A stretch of DNA of 9,317 bases from Flavobacteriaceae bacterium. GTDB lineage: Bacteria; Bacteroidota; Bacteroidia; Flavobacteriales; Flavobacteriaceae. The stretch lies in assembly GCA_003511845.1 (NCBI GenBank), contig DOIV01000065.1, positions 1 to 9,317 on the forward strand, given 5' to 3'. A model generated the notes under the pieces. That model saw only the letters and a program-made list of their open reading frames with translations, did no database searches and was not told the DNA's origin. Every line of letters starts with the position of its first letter. Positions within the stretch are counted from its first letter, which is position 1. Shown in pieces: positions 1 to 6,411 of this stretch. A program made the position numbers and the translations under genes.

Positions 1-1403
1 TAAAAAATTATCGGATTAAAATAATTAATATCAAAACCATTGTTTTTGTCCTTTTTTGTGATGGTTGCTTCAAATAAACTTAGATTGAATTTTTTAGTAA
101 CATTCCAGCTTAAATGATGTAATGCCACAAATTTTCTAGCACTTACCCCGTTAAGATTAACCTCAGGTCTAACATCTTCTAACCACATCCATAAATTGGT
201 GTATTTAATCTTCCAAAAGTTAGTCGTTATTTTTAAATGAGGATAAGAAGTAGCAACATCAGACAGCATCATAGAACGATAACCATCACCAATAAAGTTT
301 TTACCATGTCCGAATTGAAAATTAAAAAACTTACTAGGTGTATATGATAAATATGCTTCAGCAACAGGATAATCAAAACTATTGGTTTTAAAAAATTTCG
401 CTTTTCCACGTCCAGGTACCAAACCATCACCTCCTTCTCCTCCTGCTGGTCGATTGTTTCTAATAAAATTATTTATATATTCTGCAAAACGACCTTGGCT
501 TTCATAAATAGATGCTGAAAAGTTGAATTTTTTACCCAAACCACCTTGTATTTGAATAGCTCTAGTGTTATTGTAGGTGTATTTTATATCAGAATTGTCT
601 TTACCAAGTTGTAAATCAAAAACTGGATTGACGGTAAACCAATAATCATCTTTTTGCACTTTAAAAAAATGCTCATTCCATAGTTTTTTACCTGATTTAG
701 AAGACTTGTTTTTAAATAAAGGTAATTTTTGAGCATCTAGATCGACATGTTTTGAAGCTTCGCTAAATAGAAAAGGTTTAAAACCAGTATGCGTATTCTC
801 ATTTTGATCAAAATAAAAACTCAAGTCGTCATAAATTTGATGTGTAAACGGAATGTTTAATTCACTTTGATGTTCGGGGGAATGATTACTAACTACTGCT
901 TTTTGAATGTCTTTTTGTTCTGTTTTAGTAATTCTAGGTGGTGAAGTCGGAGTGCTAATTACACTATTTTCTTCTGTGTTTTCTTTTTGAATAGTTTTAG
1001 GAATAGTTTGTGAGCCTAAAGGGATAGAGATTGGTAAACCAAATCTCATTTCTATAGGTCTGCCATTATAAGTCGCAGGTTTAGCTTTTGGTAATTGAGC
1101 AAAAACTCTTTTGGCTTCTGTTTCTAATTCTTTATAAGCAGCACGTACATATAAAATTTCAAAATCACCAGTTTTGGTAACTACAAAAACAATATGCATT
1201 GACCCTTTATAGCCTTCAGTTTTCACCTTTTCAGGAATGTTGAATGCTTCTAAAACATCTTTTGTTAGGTTTTTATTAAAGCAAGAAGCTAATGTAGCTT
1301 CACTTGAAGCATTACAACCTTTGTAAATAGGATGAATATCTTCTTGAGCATTAGTAAAATTTGAAAGAAATATTAAAAAGAAAACTATAATCAGTTTGTT
1401 CAT
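1..1403 (-). CDS. remB: RemB-like outer-membrane protein with N-terminal TonB-C-like domain (partial, 3' end missing)
   Basis: The frame stays open from the ATG at 1403 to the window edge (467 complete codons), so the C-terminus is missing. Residues 1-20 form a signal peptide ending in Asn-Ala-Gln, suggesting cleavage by signal peptidase I and export. Residues about 25-128 resemble a TonB C-terminal domain, with a GC...CF motif at C30 and C41, but no membrane anchor precedes it. A polar linker (about 130-235) follows, then a long region rich in aromatic, alternating segments that looks like an outer-membrane beta barrel, including GHGKNFIGDGYRS near 360-372 and WKIKYTNLWMWLEDVRP beyond it. 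From memory these motifs match the flavobacterial gliding-motility protein RemB; a role in motility is inferred from that resemblance. The gene starts 61 bp downstream of the acetyltransferase gene on the same strand and could be transcribed with it or from its own promoter. The gene symbol is tentative; the call of a secreted TonB-C-fused barrel protein is firmer. Confidence 0.68.
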   Translation of the reverse strand, partial: MNKLIIVFFLIFLSNFTNAQEDIHPIYKGCNASSEATLASCFNKNLTKDVLEAFNIPEKVKTEGYKGSMHIVFVVTKTGDFEILYVRAAYKELETEAKRVFAQLPKAKPATYNGRPIEMRFGLPISIPLGSQTIPKTIQKENTEENSVISTPTSPPRITKTEQKDIQKAVVSNHSPEHQSELNIPFTHQIYDDLSFYFDQNENTHTGFKPFLFSEASKHVDLDAQKLPLFKNKSSKSGKKLWNEHFFKVQKDDYWFTVNPVFDLQLGKDNSDIKYTYNNTRAIQIQGGLGKKFNFSASIYESQGRFAEYINNFIRNNRPAGGEGGDGLVPGRGKAKFFKTNSFDYPVAEAYLSYTPSKFFNFQFGHGKNFIGDGYRSMMLSDVATSYPHLKITTNFWKIKYTNLWMWLEDVRPEVNLNGVSARKFVALHHLSWNVTKKFNLSLFEATITKKDKNNGFDINYFNPIIF

Positions 1404-1464
1404 TCAATGGTGTTTTGCATTAATTTTGGTAAAGGTATTAATTTTGAACCTTTTGCTTTAAAAG

Positions 1465-2049
1465 TTAAGAGCTTATTTTTGTTACGGAATTATTTTTCAA
1501 TTGATATTTGTCTTTGCTTTCATGGCAAGTAGCCAATCCGTTTTCATCAAAATGCAATCGATGTCCGTACTCACTCACCCAACCTATTTGTTTTGAAGGA
1601 TTGCCAACCACTAATGCGAAATTAGGGACTTCTTTGGTTACCACACTTCCAGCACCAATTAATGCATATTCGCCAATGCTGTTGCCACAAATAATGGTAG
1701 CATTGGCACCAATACTAGCCCCTTTTTTTATCAAAGTTTCTTTGTATTCGTCACGTCTAGTAATAGCACTTCTAGGGTTAATTACATTGGTAAAAACCAT
1801 TGATGGGCCTAAAAACACATCGTCTTCACAAATAACACCTGTATAAATAGATACATTGTTTTGTACTTTTACGTTTCTACCTAAAACAACATCTGGCGAT
1901 ACGACTACATTTTGTCCAAAGCTGCAATCTTCTCCTATGGTACAATTAGACATAATATGGCTAAAATGCCAAATTTTTGTACCCTTACCAATACTACAAT
2001 TGTCATCTACAACTGCCGTTTCATGTGCAAAATAATTTGATGTATTCAT
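1465..2049 (-). CDS. Hexapeptide-repeat N-acetyltransferase, WbpD/WlbB type
   Basis: This 194-residue protein is built almost wholly of left-handed beta-helix hexapeptide repeats (IGKGTK, IGEDCS, LGRNVK, IGANAT and IGEYAL, residues about 19-135). The signature stretch IWHFSHIM at 26-33, FTNVINPRS at 86-94 and the ending VVGNPSKQIGWVSEYGHRL at 147-165 identify the family. These enzymes acetylate the 3-amino group of UDP-2-acetamido-3-amino-2,3-dideoxy-glucuronate with acetyl-CoA, giving a di-N-acetylated uronic acid used in O-antigen, capsule or glycoprotein glycans; the protein acts in the cytoplasm. The family assignment is secure, but the exact sugar substrate is inferred. It lies 4 bp after deoC and is probably translated from the same transcript. 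The dehydrogenase and aminotransferase that normally supply the substrate are not in this window, so they must be encoded elsewhere or the substrate differs. The ATG at 2049 leaves a complete first coil. Confidence 0.88.
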   Translation of the reverse strand: MNTSNYFAHETAVVDDNCSIGKGTKIWHFSHIMSNCTIGEDCSFGQNVVVSPDVVLGRNVKVQNNVSIYTGVICEDDVFLGPSMVFTNVINPRSAITRRDEYKETLIKKGASIGANATIICGNSIGEYALIGAGSVVTKEVPNFALVVGNPSKQIGWVSEYGHRLHFDENGLATCHESKDKYQLKNNSVTKISS

Positions 2050-2053
2050 TTAT

Positions 2054-2797
2054 TTAATAGTTATCTTTAGTTTGACCACCATCTGCAATTGTTTTAGCAG
2101 AAGAGGTGCCTATTCTTGTTACGCCTAAATTAATCATTTTCTCAGCATCTTGATAGCTTTTTACACCACCTGCAGCTTTAACCTGTAGTGGTTTGGCATG
2201 TTCTACTATCAACTGCATAGCTTCAAACGTTGCTCCGTTAGGTTTATTATCTGTTGTTTTATAAAATCCTGTAGAGGATTTTACAAATACTTTTTCTGCA
2301 TTTTCTTCACCAAAATTGGTGAGTACCACTTCTTTTATGATTTGTGTGATAGCAATGATTTCATCGTTAGTTAACGTTGCAATTTCAATAATCCATTTGA
2401 CTACCTTTTTATTTTCTAAAGCTAGTTTTGAGCCTTTAAAAATTTCACTTTTTATGAGGTTGATTTTACCTTCTAAAAAAGCAGTGTAATTTATTACAAA
2501 ATCAAGTTCATCAGCACCATTGTCAATTGCTTTTTGTGCTTCTTTAAGTTTTTCTTCTATGCTGCTTGTACCTTCATGAAACCCGATAACTGTACCTACA
2601 AAGACATTACTATTCGCTTTAGCAACCATTTCTTTAGCTAAAGAAACAAAGTTAGGTCTAATCATTACCAAGATGAAATTTTCAGCAATGGCTTCTTTTA
2701 TAAGTGCAACGACTTGTTGTTCTGTTTCTTTTTCAGAAATATTAGCTTGAGCTGGTGTTTTTAGATAAGTAGCATCTAAATATTGATTGATATTCAC
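2054..2797 (-). CDS. deoC: Deoxyribose-phosphate aldolase DeoC
   Basis: A class I aldolase that cleaves 2-deoxyribose-5-phosphate to glyceraldehyde-3-phosphate and acetaldehyde in deoxynucleoside catabolism, in the cytoplasm. The Schiff-base lysine is in VKSSTGF (K173 counted from the GTG start), and the second essential lysine is in QVKAAGGV (K207). The acidic segment ADELDFVINY near 95-104 corresponds to the catalytic Asp region, and the phosphate-binding end RIGTSSA is present. At 247 residues the length fits the family. I chose the GTG at 2797, which gives an N-terminus of the form M-NINQYLDATYLKTP as is usual in relatives. A TTG two codons upstream (2803) is the other possible start and adds only Met-Tyr. 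Neither start has a clear Shine-Dalgarno site. The gene follows the terminator of the tonB-like gene, so it probably heads its own transcript together with the acetyltransferase 4 bp downstream. No pyrimidine-salvage neighbours such as deoA or cdd are visible. Confidence 0.95.
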   Translation of the reverse strand: MNINQYLDATYLKTPAQANISEKETEQQVVALIKEAIAENFILVMIRPNFVSLAKEMVAKANSNVFVGTVIGFHEGTSSIEEKLKEAQKAIDNGADELDFVINYTAFLEGKINLIKSEIFKGSKLALENKKVVKWIIEIATLTNDEIIAITQIIKEVVLTNFGEENAEKVFVKSSTGFYKTTDNKPNGATFEAMQLIVEHAKPLQVKAAGGVKSYQDAEKMINLGVTRIGTSSAKTIADGGQTKDNY

Positions 2798-2816
2798 GTA
2801 CAATTGTTTTAAGCTA

Positions 2817-2824
2817 CAAAAATA
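2817..2824 (-). promoter_or_regulatory. Candidate -7 promoter element for deoC
   Basis: The minus strand reads TATTTTTG, a match to the Bacteroidota sigma-A -7 consensus TAnnTTTG, about 20 nt upstream of the deoC start and downstream of the preceding terminator. There is no good -33 TTTG at the expected 17-23 nt spacing; the nearest TTTTG is only 12 nt away. The call therefore rests on one box and on position. Confidence 0.33.
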
Positions 2825-2837
2825 GTGTTTTTATTGC

Positions 2838-2870
2838 AAAATAAATCCTGCATAAAGCAGGATTTATTTT
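2838..2870 (-). terminator. Intrinsic terminator after the tonB-like gene
   Basis: This is a perfect 14-bp inverted repeat (2838-2851 pairs with 2857-2870) with a 5-nt loop. The core is AAATCCTGC against GCAGGATTT, and the outer A-T pairs give runs of T on both strands. It begins 8 bp beyond the stop codon of the tonB-like gene (2879) when read on the minus strand. This separates the tonB-like unit from deoC. Confidence 0.85.
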
Positions 2871-2878
2871 TATACGTT

Positions 2879-3634
2879 CTAATGTACCTCAAAAGTAATA
2901 GGAAGTGTATATTTTACAGCAACTGGTTTTTTTCGTTGTTTACCAGGAATCATTTCTGGTAATTTTTGTATAATTCTTAAAGCTTCTTTTTCTAATTTTT
3001 TATGAGGTGCTTTAATTTGTATGTCTGTAACCAAGCCATTTTTATCAATGGTAAATAATGCGAAGATGCGTTGTTTGCCAGTTAAGTTTAGTTCTTCTGC
3101 AATACCAGTATCAAATTTTTTGTTTACAAATTTTGACATTTGTTTTGTAAAGCATTGTTTAGAAGCTTTACCTTTTAAACCTTCACAACCAGGAAATACA
3201 GGAGCTTCTTCTAACCTGAAAAAAGCAATAGGATCTGGTTCAGGTCCTGGGTCATGAGCTTCAATAATCCCGTCAATACTAGGTATAGGTTCATCAAAAT
3301 CGCTGTTTGGTAAATCTAAAATCGTAGTAGGGTCGAAATCATTAGATACAATATCTATGTTTATTAATGGCACCTTTTTTATGACTTTTGGTTTGTCAAT
3401 AGAACTCTGTTTTCTTTCAATATGAATATGAGTAGGAACAGAAAGAACATAAATATCAGGATCGTCAGGAGCTACAGACTCTATAGTTACTAGTGTTTTG
3501 ACAGTTGTAATTTCTAAAGTTAGATAAACAATAAATAATGCCAATACTAAACCTAGCTGCATAAATAGGGCAGGGCTTTTAAAGAATTTCTCGGTTGGGT
3601 GTTGATTTTTTCGGTTTTCTTTTGAAAAATTCAT
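2879..3634 (-). CDS. TonB-family energy transducer
   Basis: The 251-residue protein has the TonB layout. A basic cytoplasmic N-terminus is followed by one membrane segment (about 22-40, ALFMQLGLVLALFIVYLTL). A periplasmic linker rich in Pro and Asp comes next (about 50-140), and a C-terminal TonB domain occupies about 142-251. The C-domain carries the Bacteroidota PxFPGC...CF motif (C150 and C161, 11 residues apart), a predicted strand ending in DKNGLVTDIQI, and the C-terminal segment KYTLPITFEV. TonB proteins transmit the proton-motive force from an ExbB/ExbD complex to outer-membrane receptors. No exbB, exbD or receptor gene is adjacent, so its partner is unknown, and it is likely one of several paralogs. 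The gene looks monocistronic: 129 bp separates it from the upstream gene and a strong terminator follows it. A TACGTTTA sequence (minus strand, 3676-3683) is a one-mismatch -7 box in that upstream region. Confidence 0.88.
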   Translation of the reverse strand: MNFSKENRKNQHPTEKFFKSPALFMQLGLVLALFIVYLTLEITTVKTLVTIESVAPDDPDIYVLSVPTHIHIERKQSSIDKPKVIKKVPLINIDIVSNDFDPTTILDLPNSDFDEPIPSIDGIIEAHDPGPEPDPIAFFRLEEAPVFPGCEGLKGKASKQCFTKQMSKFVNKKFDTGIAEELNLTGKQRIFALFTIDKNGLVTDIQIKAPHKKLEKEALRIIQKLPEMIPGKQRKKPVAVKYTLPITFEVH

Positions 3635-3763
3635 AATGTATAAGTTTTAAAATGTTAAAACTATGTTAACATCAATAAACGTACCATTATGTTATATCCT
3701 CTAAAATTGCTAATTTATAACTTCATTAAATAGTGAATTTCTATCTAGATATGATTTTGATTA

Positions 3764-4099
3764 TTACTCTTCGAAAATCATTTGGTAATACCTGTCAATC
3801 TCTTGTTCTAATTCTCCCAAACTAAAAGCTCTACTTTTTTGTATGTATTGTTTGCATTCAAAATAGACCAATACTGTAGGCACGGTAAATACAGAGAGTT
3901 GTCCTACCAATTCTGGAGCATCACTACTATAAGTTTTATATAGTTTTAACTTAGGAAAATTTTCTGCGAGTAGCTTTTCTAATTTTGGTTCTACATTTTC
4001 GCCAACATTACAGGTGTTGTCTGTTATGTACAATACAAAAGCAGTCTCCTTTTCTTTGATAGTTTCGAATTCGGCTATGGAGTTTATAGTGTTTTGCAT
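3764..4099 (-). CDS. Thioredoxin-fold protein with a single active-site cysteine
   Basis: This small cytoplasmic protein of 111 residues has no signal peptide. The pattern AFVLYITDNTCNVGE (about 20-34) occupies the place of the thioredoxin beta strand and active-site loop, and VFTVPTVLVYF (70-80) supplies the cis-proline (P74) and following strand, so the fold assignment is reasonable. The usual CxxC is reduced to CNVG: C30 is kept and the second cysteine is Gly33. C82 lies just after the cis-Pro strand. This argues against ordinary disulfide reductase activity and fits a monothiol or non-redox thioredoxin-like role; the partner is unknown. It lies about 145 bp downstream of metK on the same strand, separated by two hairpin repeats, and 129 bp upstream of the tonB-like gene. 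No specific function is assigned. Confidence 0.75.
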   Translation of the reverse strand: MQNTINSIAEFETIKEKETAFVLYITDNTCNVGENVEPKLEKLLAENFPKLKLYKTYSSDAPELVGQLSVFTVPTVLVYFECKQYIQKSRAFSLGELEQEIDRYYQMIFEE

Positions 4100-4136
4100 G
4101 GGTTCAAATTGTCTTCAAATCAGAAATATTTTTACT

Positions 4137-4175
4137 GGATTCCTGCTCCCGAAACTTTGGGACAGGAATGACAAA
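4137..4175. repeat. Imperfect palindromic intergenic repeat (ATTCCTG...CAGGAAT type)
   Basis: ATTCCTG (4139-4145) and CAGGAAT (4163-4169) are inverted copies. TCCC and GGGA extend the stem past one bulged base, and AA pairs with TT nearer the loop. This gives a bulged hairpin followed by GACAAA. The appearance recalls an interspersed hairpin repeat of flavobacterial genomes; that resemblance is from memory and copy number cannot be tested here. Confidence 0.6.
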
Positions 4176-4209
4176 GGTATTGTTATTTGCTACGGTTCAA
4201 TTTTATCTA

Positions 4210-4242
4210 GCCCCTCTCCTTTGGAGAGGGGTTGGGGAGAGG
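4210..4242. repeat. CCCCTCTCC-TTT-GGAGAGGGG hairpin repeat after metK
   Basis: A perfect 9-bp G+C-rich stem (4211-4219 with 4223-4231) closes a TTT loop. It is followed by a third arm, GGGGAGAGG (4234-4242), that could pair with 7 bp of the left arm in an alternative fold. It ends 2 bp before the metK stop codon as seen on the plus strand, so it is the immediate 3' UTR of metK. There is no T-run on either strand, so it is not a classic terminator, but it could protect the mRNA 3' end. Its base composition contrasts sharply with the surroundings, which suggests an inserted repeat unit. Confidence 0.7.
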
Positions 4243-4244
4243 AA

Positions 4245-5501
4245 TTAAATTCCAAATGCTTCCTTAACTTTATCCACAAAATCCAATTTTTCCCAAGTAA
4301 ATAATTCCACTTCTTTTACAACGGTTCCTGAATACGGGCTTTCAAAGGTCTTGGTAATGGTTTTTGGTTCTTTACCCATATGCCCATAAGCAGCAGTTTC
4401 TAAGTAAATAGGATTTCTTAATTTTAATCTTGCTTCAATTGCAGCAGGACGCATATCAAATAGTTGAGCTACTTTTTTAGCGATTTCACCATCCGTTAGG
4501 TCAATTTTACTTGTGCCGTAGGTATCTACAAATATTGAAGTAGGTTCAACCACACCAATAGCATAACTTACTTGTACTAAAATTTCATCAGCAATACCCG
4601 CAGCCACTAAATTTTTAGCAACATGACGCGAGGCATAAGCAGCACTTCTATCTACTTTACTCGGGTCTTTTCCTGAAAAAGCACCACCACCATGAGCTCC
4701 TTTACCTCCATAAGTGTCTACAATAATTTTTCTACCTGTTAAACCAGTGTCACCATGAGGTCCGCCAATAACGAATTTACCTGTAGGATTGATATGATAT
4801 TCAATAGTATCATTAAATAGGGCTTGAATATTTTCGGGCAATTGAGCTTTTACTCTAGGAATTAAAATAGAAATAATATCATTTTTAATTTTAGCTAACA
4901 TTTTTGCATCATCAGCATCAAAATCATCATGCTGGGTAGAGACAACGATTGCATCTATCCGTTGTGGGACATTATCATCACTATATTCAATAGTTACTTG
5001 ACTCTTTGCATCTGGGCGTAAATAGGTAATCTCTTTTTCTTCTCTACGTAATTCAGCAAGTACCTGTAGAATTCTATGAGAAATATCTAGTGCCAATGGC
5101 ATATAGTTTTGAGTTTCGTTGGTGGCATAACCAAACATCATACCTTGATCACCAGCACCTTGCTCTTCTTTGGTAGCTCTATCTACACCTTGATTGATGT
5201 CTTGAGATTGCTCATGAATTAATGAAATGACACCACAAGAATCTCCTGAAAATTGATATTCACCTTTGGTATAGCCTATTTTGTTAATGACCTTTCTTGC
5301 AATTTCTTGCACATCTAAATAGGTTTTGCTTTTTACTTCACCTGCAAGTACAACTTGCCCTGTAGTTACTAAAGTTTCACAAGCTACTTTAGATTCAGGG
5401 TCAAATGCTAAAAAATTATCTAATAAAGCATCACTAATTTGATCTGCTACTTTGTCTGGATGTCCTTCTGAGACACTTTCTGATGTAAATAAATATGCCA
5501 T
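4245..5501 (-). CDS. metK: S-adenosylmethionine synthetase MetK
   Basis: MetK makes SAM from methionine and ATP, releasing phosphate and diphosphate; it is a cytoplasmic homotetramer in characterised members. The full three-domain sequence is present at 418 residues, somewhat longer than the E. coli enzyme. Visible signatures are SEGHPDK at 11-17 (ATP and metal binding), the GAGDQG box at 115-120 with MMFGYA after it, [14 protein letters not shown] at 245-258, and the glycine-rich P-loop-like [16 protein letters not shown] at 271-286. The ATG at 5501 begins the typical [17 protein letters not shown] terminus. The 5' leader holds a promoter and a SAM-II type aptamer, so the enzyme is probably repressed by its own product. 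It is divergent from a DM13 lipoprotein pseudogene, and the methionine operon lies about 1 kb further on. Nothing suggests truncation. Confidence 0.98.
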   Translation of the reverse strand: MAYLFTSESVSEGHPDKVADQISDALLDNFLAFDPESKVACETLVTTGQVVLAGEVKSKTYLDVQEIARKVINKIGYTKGEYQFSGDSCGVISLIHEQSQDINQGVDRATKEEQGAGDQGMMFGYATNETQNYMPLALDISHRILQVLAELRREEKEITYLRPDAKSQVTIEYSDDNVPQRIDAIVVSTQHDDFDADDAKMLAKIKNDIISILIPRVKAQLPENIQALFNDTIEYHINPTGKFVIGGPHGDTGLTGRKIIVDTYGGKGAHGGGAFSGKDPSKVDRSAAYASRHVAKNLVAAGIADEILVQVSYAIGVVEPTSIFVDTYGTSKIDLTDGEIAKKVAQLFDMRPAAIEARLKLRNPIYLETAAYGHMGKEPKTITKTFESPYSGTVVKEVELFTWEKLDFVDKVKEAFGI

Positions 5502-5539
5502 TTTTGTTCTTATTTAATTATAAAAAAAATTGCAATATG

Positions 5540-5570
5540 GCTAAAGGAGTAGAGTGTTTACTGCTTTAGC
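5540..5570 (-). promoter_or_regulatory. Candidate switching hairpin in the metK leader
   Basis: On the minus strand GCTAAAG (5570-5564), the most conserved part of the SAM-II core, can pair over 7 bp with CTTTAGC (5546-5540), leaving a 17-nt loop. That loop also contains the CAGT strand of the pseudoknot. This stem and the SAM-bound aptamer cannot coexist, so it may be the ligand-free state. A run of eight T follows closely downstream, then the metK start. The complementarity is seen directly; the switching role is inferred. Confidence 0.45.
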
Positions 5571-5608
5571 ATTTTTTAAGAGGTTGCAATCAGTCAAATT
5601 AGTCCTCT
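5560..5608 (-). promoter_or_regulatory. SAM-II (metA/SAM_alpha class) riboswitch aptamer upstream of metK
   Basis: Read on the minus strand, P1 is AGAGG (5608-5604) paired with CCTCT (5583-5579). The loop between them contains AATTTGACTGATTGCAA, matching the conserved loop 1 of the SAM-II class. After P1 comes TAAAAAATGCTAAAGCAGT, which carries the class-defining ATGCTAAA. The pseudoknot is formed by ACTG (5594-5591) in loop 1 and CAGT (5563-5560) at the 3' end, a changed but complementary version of the usual ACCG/CGGT pairing. The aptamer begins about 11 nt after a -7 promoter box and ends 58 nt before the metK start. Binding of SAM would shut down its own synthesis; whether control is by translation or termination is not clear from the sequence. 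Confidence 0.85.
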
Positions 5609-5619
5609 ATAATTTTGGG

Positions 5620-5650
5620 CAAATGTAGAAAAATAAAAATGAAACTTCTA
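5620..5650 (-). promoter_or_regulatory. metK promoter (Bacteroidota type)
   Basis: The minus strand has TACATTTG at 5627-5620, an exact TAnnTTTG -7 box. A TTTA about 21 nt upstream is a one-mismatch -33 element. A transcript starting a few bases after this box would begin just before the SAM-II P1 stem, which supports both assignments. Confidence 0.6.
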
Positions 5651-5758
5651 AACTTATTTTTGTTAAAATTTTATAAAGTAAAAAATATTTTAAAAAGATG
5701 TAAGGATTAATTATTTTAATCGTCAAAAAAAAGCATTAGATTTAATTAAAAGCAAAAG

Positions 5759-6163
5759 ATGAAAAAAACACTACTATTATTAAGCTTGACATTTTTTTTT
5801 GTAAACTGTTCTTCAGATGATAACCAACCTGAAAAAGAATAGATTCCGATAGGTGAATTAACATTTAGTAAAGGCGTTTTTACTTCTGGTGCTCATACAA
5901 CTACAGGAATTGCTTCAATTAATTCTAAGAAAACAGCATTGAAATTTTCAAAGTTTAAAACAGATGCAGGTCCAAAATTATTAGTGTACTTAACTACTGA
6001 TGTTGGGTATTCTGATTATGTTTCCTTAGGAGATTTAAAAGGAATTGATGGTGATTTTACGTATAGTATTCCTGATAATACAGATTTGGACAAATATAAA
6101 ATTGTAGATATTTGGTGTGTAGATTTTTCAGTAAGTTTTGGACATGCTGAACTTAATAAATAA
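5759..6163 (+). pseudogene. DM13-domain lipoprotein interrupted by one in-frame TAG
   Basis: The ATG at 5759 starts MKKTLLLLSLTFFFVNC, a lipoprotein signal with the lipid-accepting Cys at 17, followed by SSDDNQPEKE, which resembles a Bacteroidota surface-export tail. Codon 28 is TAG (5840-5842). After it the same frame continues uninterrupted for 106 codons to TAA at 6163. That part reads as a DM13 domain: LTFSKGVFTSGAHTTTGIAS, LKFSKFKTDAGPKLLVYL, LGDLKGIDGDFTYSIP, and DIWCVDFSVSFGHAEL with the near-invariant cysteine (C120, counting the stop as 28). DM13 domains are proposed redox or electron-transfer modules. No other lesion is visible, so the stop may be recent, a sequence error, or read through. 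The only in-frame restart of note is a TTG at 5939, inside the domain, which would give a truncated and unexported fragment. Confidence 0.8.
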
Positions 6164-6225
6164 TCAATATTTTGTTGGTGTTTTTCTATTATTTCTAATA
6201 AATTCAAAAAAAACAATCAATAAAA

Positions 6226-6258
6226 TTTGGTATTCTGCGTTTTGTTTTACAATATTTG
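6226..6258 (+). promoter_or_regulatory. Promoter of the SAM-I-controlled methionine operon
   Basis: TTTG (6226-6229) is followed after 21 bp by AATATTTG (6251-6258), a one-mismatch form of the -7 consensus TAnnTTTG. This is the expected Bacteroidota arrangement, and it ends 30 bp before the SAM-I P1 stem, so the transcript would include the whole riboswitch. Confidence 0.6.
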
Positions 6259-6287
6259 CATTCGTAAAGTTCAATGATTTATTGAAA

Positions 6288-6411
6288 TGTTATCAAGAAA
6301 GGTGGAGGGATTAGACCCTGTGAAACCTTAGCAACCCTTTGTACTTAACAAAGAAGGTGCTAAATTCTACTTAAATTACCGATTCATTTATCGGTGTTTA
6401 GATAGATAACA
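6288..6411 (+). promoter_or_regulatory. SAM-I (S-box) riboswitch
   Basis: P1 is TGTTATC (6288-6294) paired with GATAACA (6405-6411). Conserved S-box elements follow in order: AAGAAAGGTGGAGGGA, the kink-turn segment CCCTGTGAAACC, TTAGCAACC, P3 as CTTTGT (6337-6342) with ACAAAG (6348-6353), the strongly conserved AAGGTGCTAAATTC (6354-6367), and P4 as ACCGAT (6378-6383) with ATCGGT (6390-6395). It lies 121 nt upstream of the first structural gene of a methionine biosynthesis operon, the usual place for this class. SAM binding should reduce expression of the operon. Confidence 0.97.

Noticed and set aside
1419..1446. Direct repeat ATTAATTTTG, 18 bp apart, upstream of the RemB-like gene
   Set aside because: Low-complexity AT sequence; could be an operator but nothing else supports it.
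1508..1846. Plus-strand open frame of 112 codons
   Set aside because: It lies fully antisense to the hexapeptide acetyltransferase, and its sequence is explained by the repeats of that gene.
3021..3257. Plus-strand open frame of 78 codons
   Set aside because: It is antisense to the conserved C-domain of the TonB-family gene and has no recognisable features.
3663..3751. Short palindromes ATGTTAACAT and TATCTAGATA between the thioredoxin-like and tonB-like genes
   Set aside because: Ten-base palindromes are expected by chance in AT-rich DNA, and no second copy supports an operator.
4014..4304. Plus-strand open frame across the metK 3' end and repeats
   Set aside because: It overlaps two real minus-strand genes and translates the hairpin repeats; no coding character.
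6169..6210. Possible terminator after the DM13 gene (TTATT-TCT-AATAA)
   Set aside because: The stem is only 5 A-T pairs, too weak to call.
6016..6216. Minus-strand open frame of 66 codons
   Set aside because: It is opposite the DM13 domain, whose plus-strand frame has clear family motifs.
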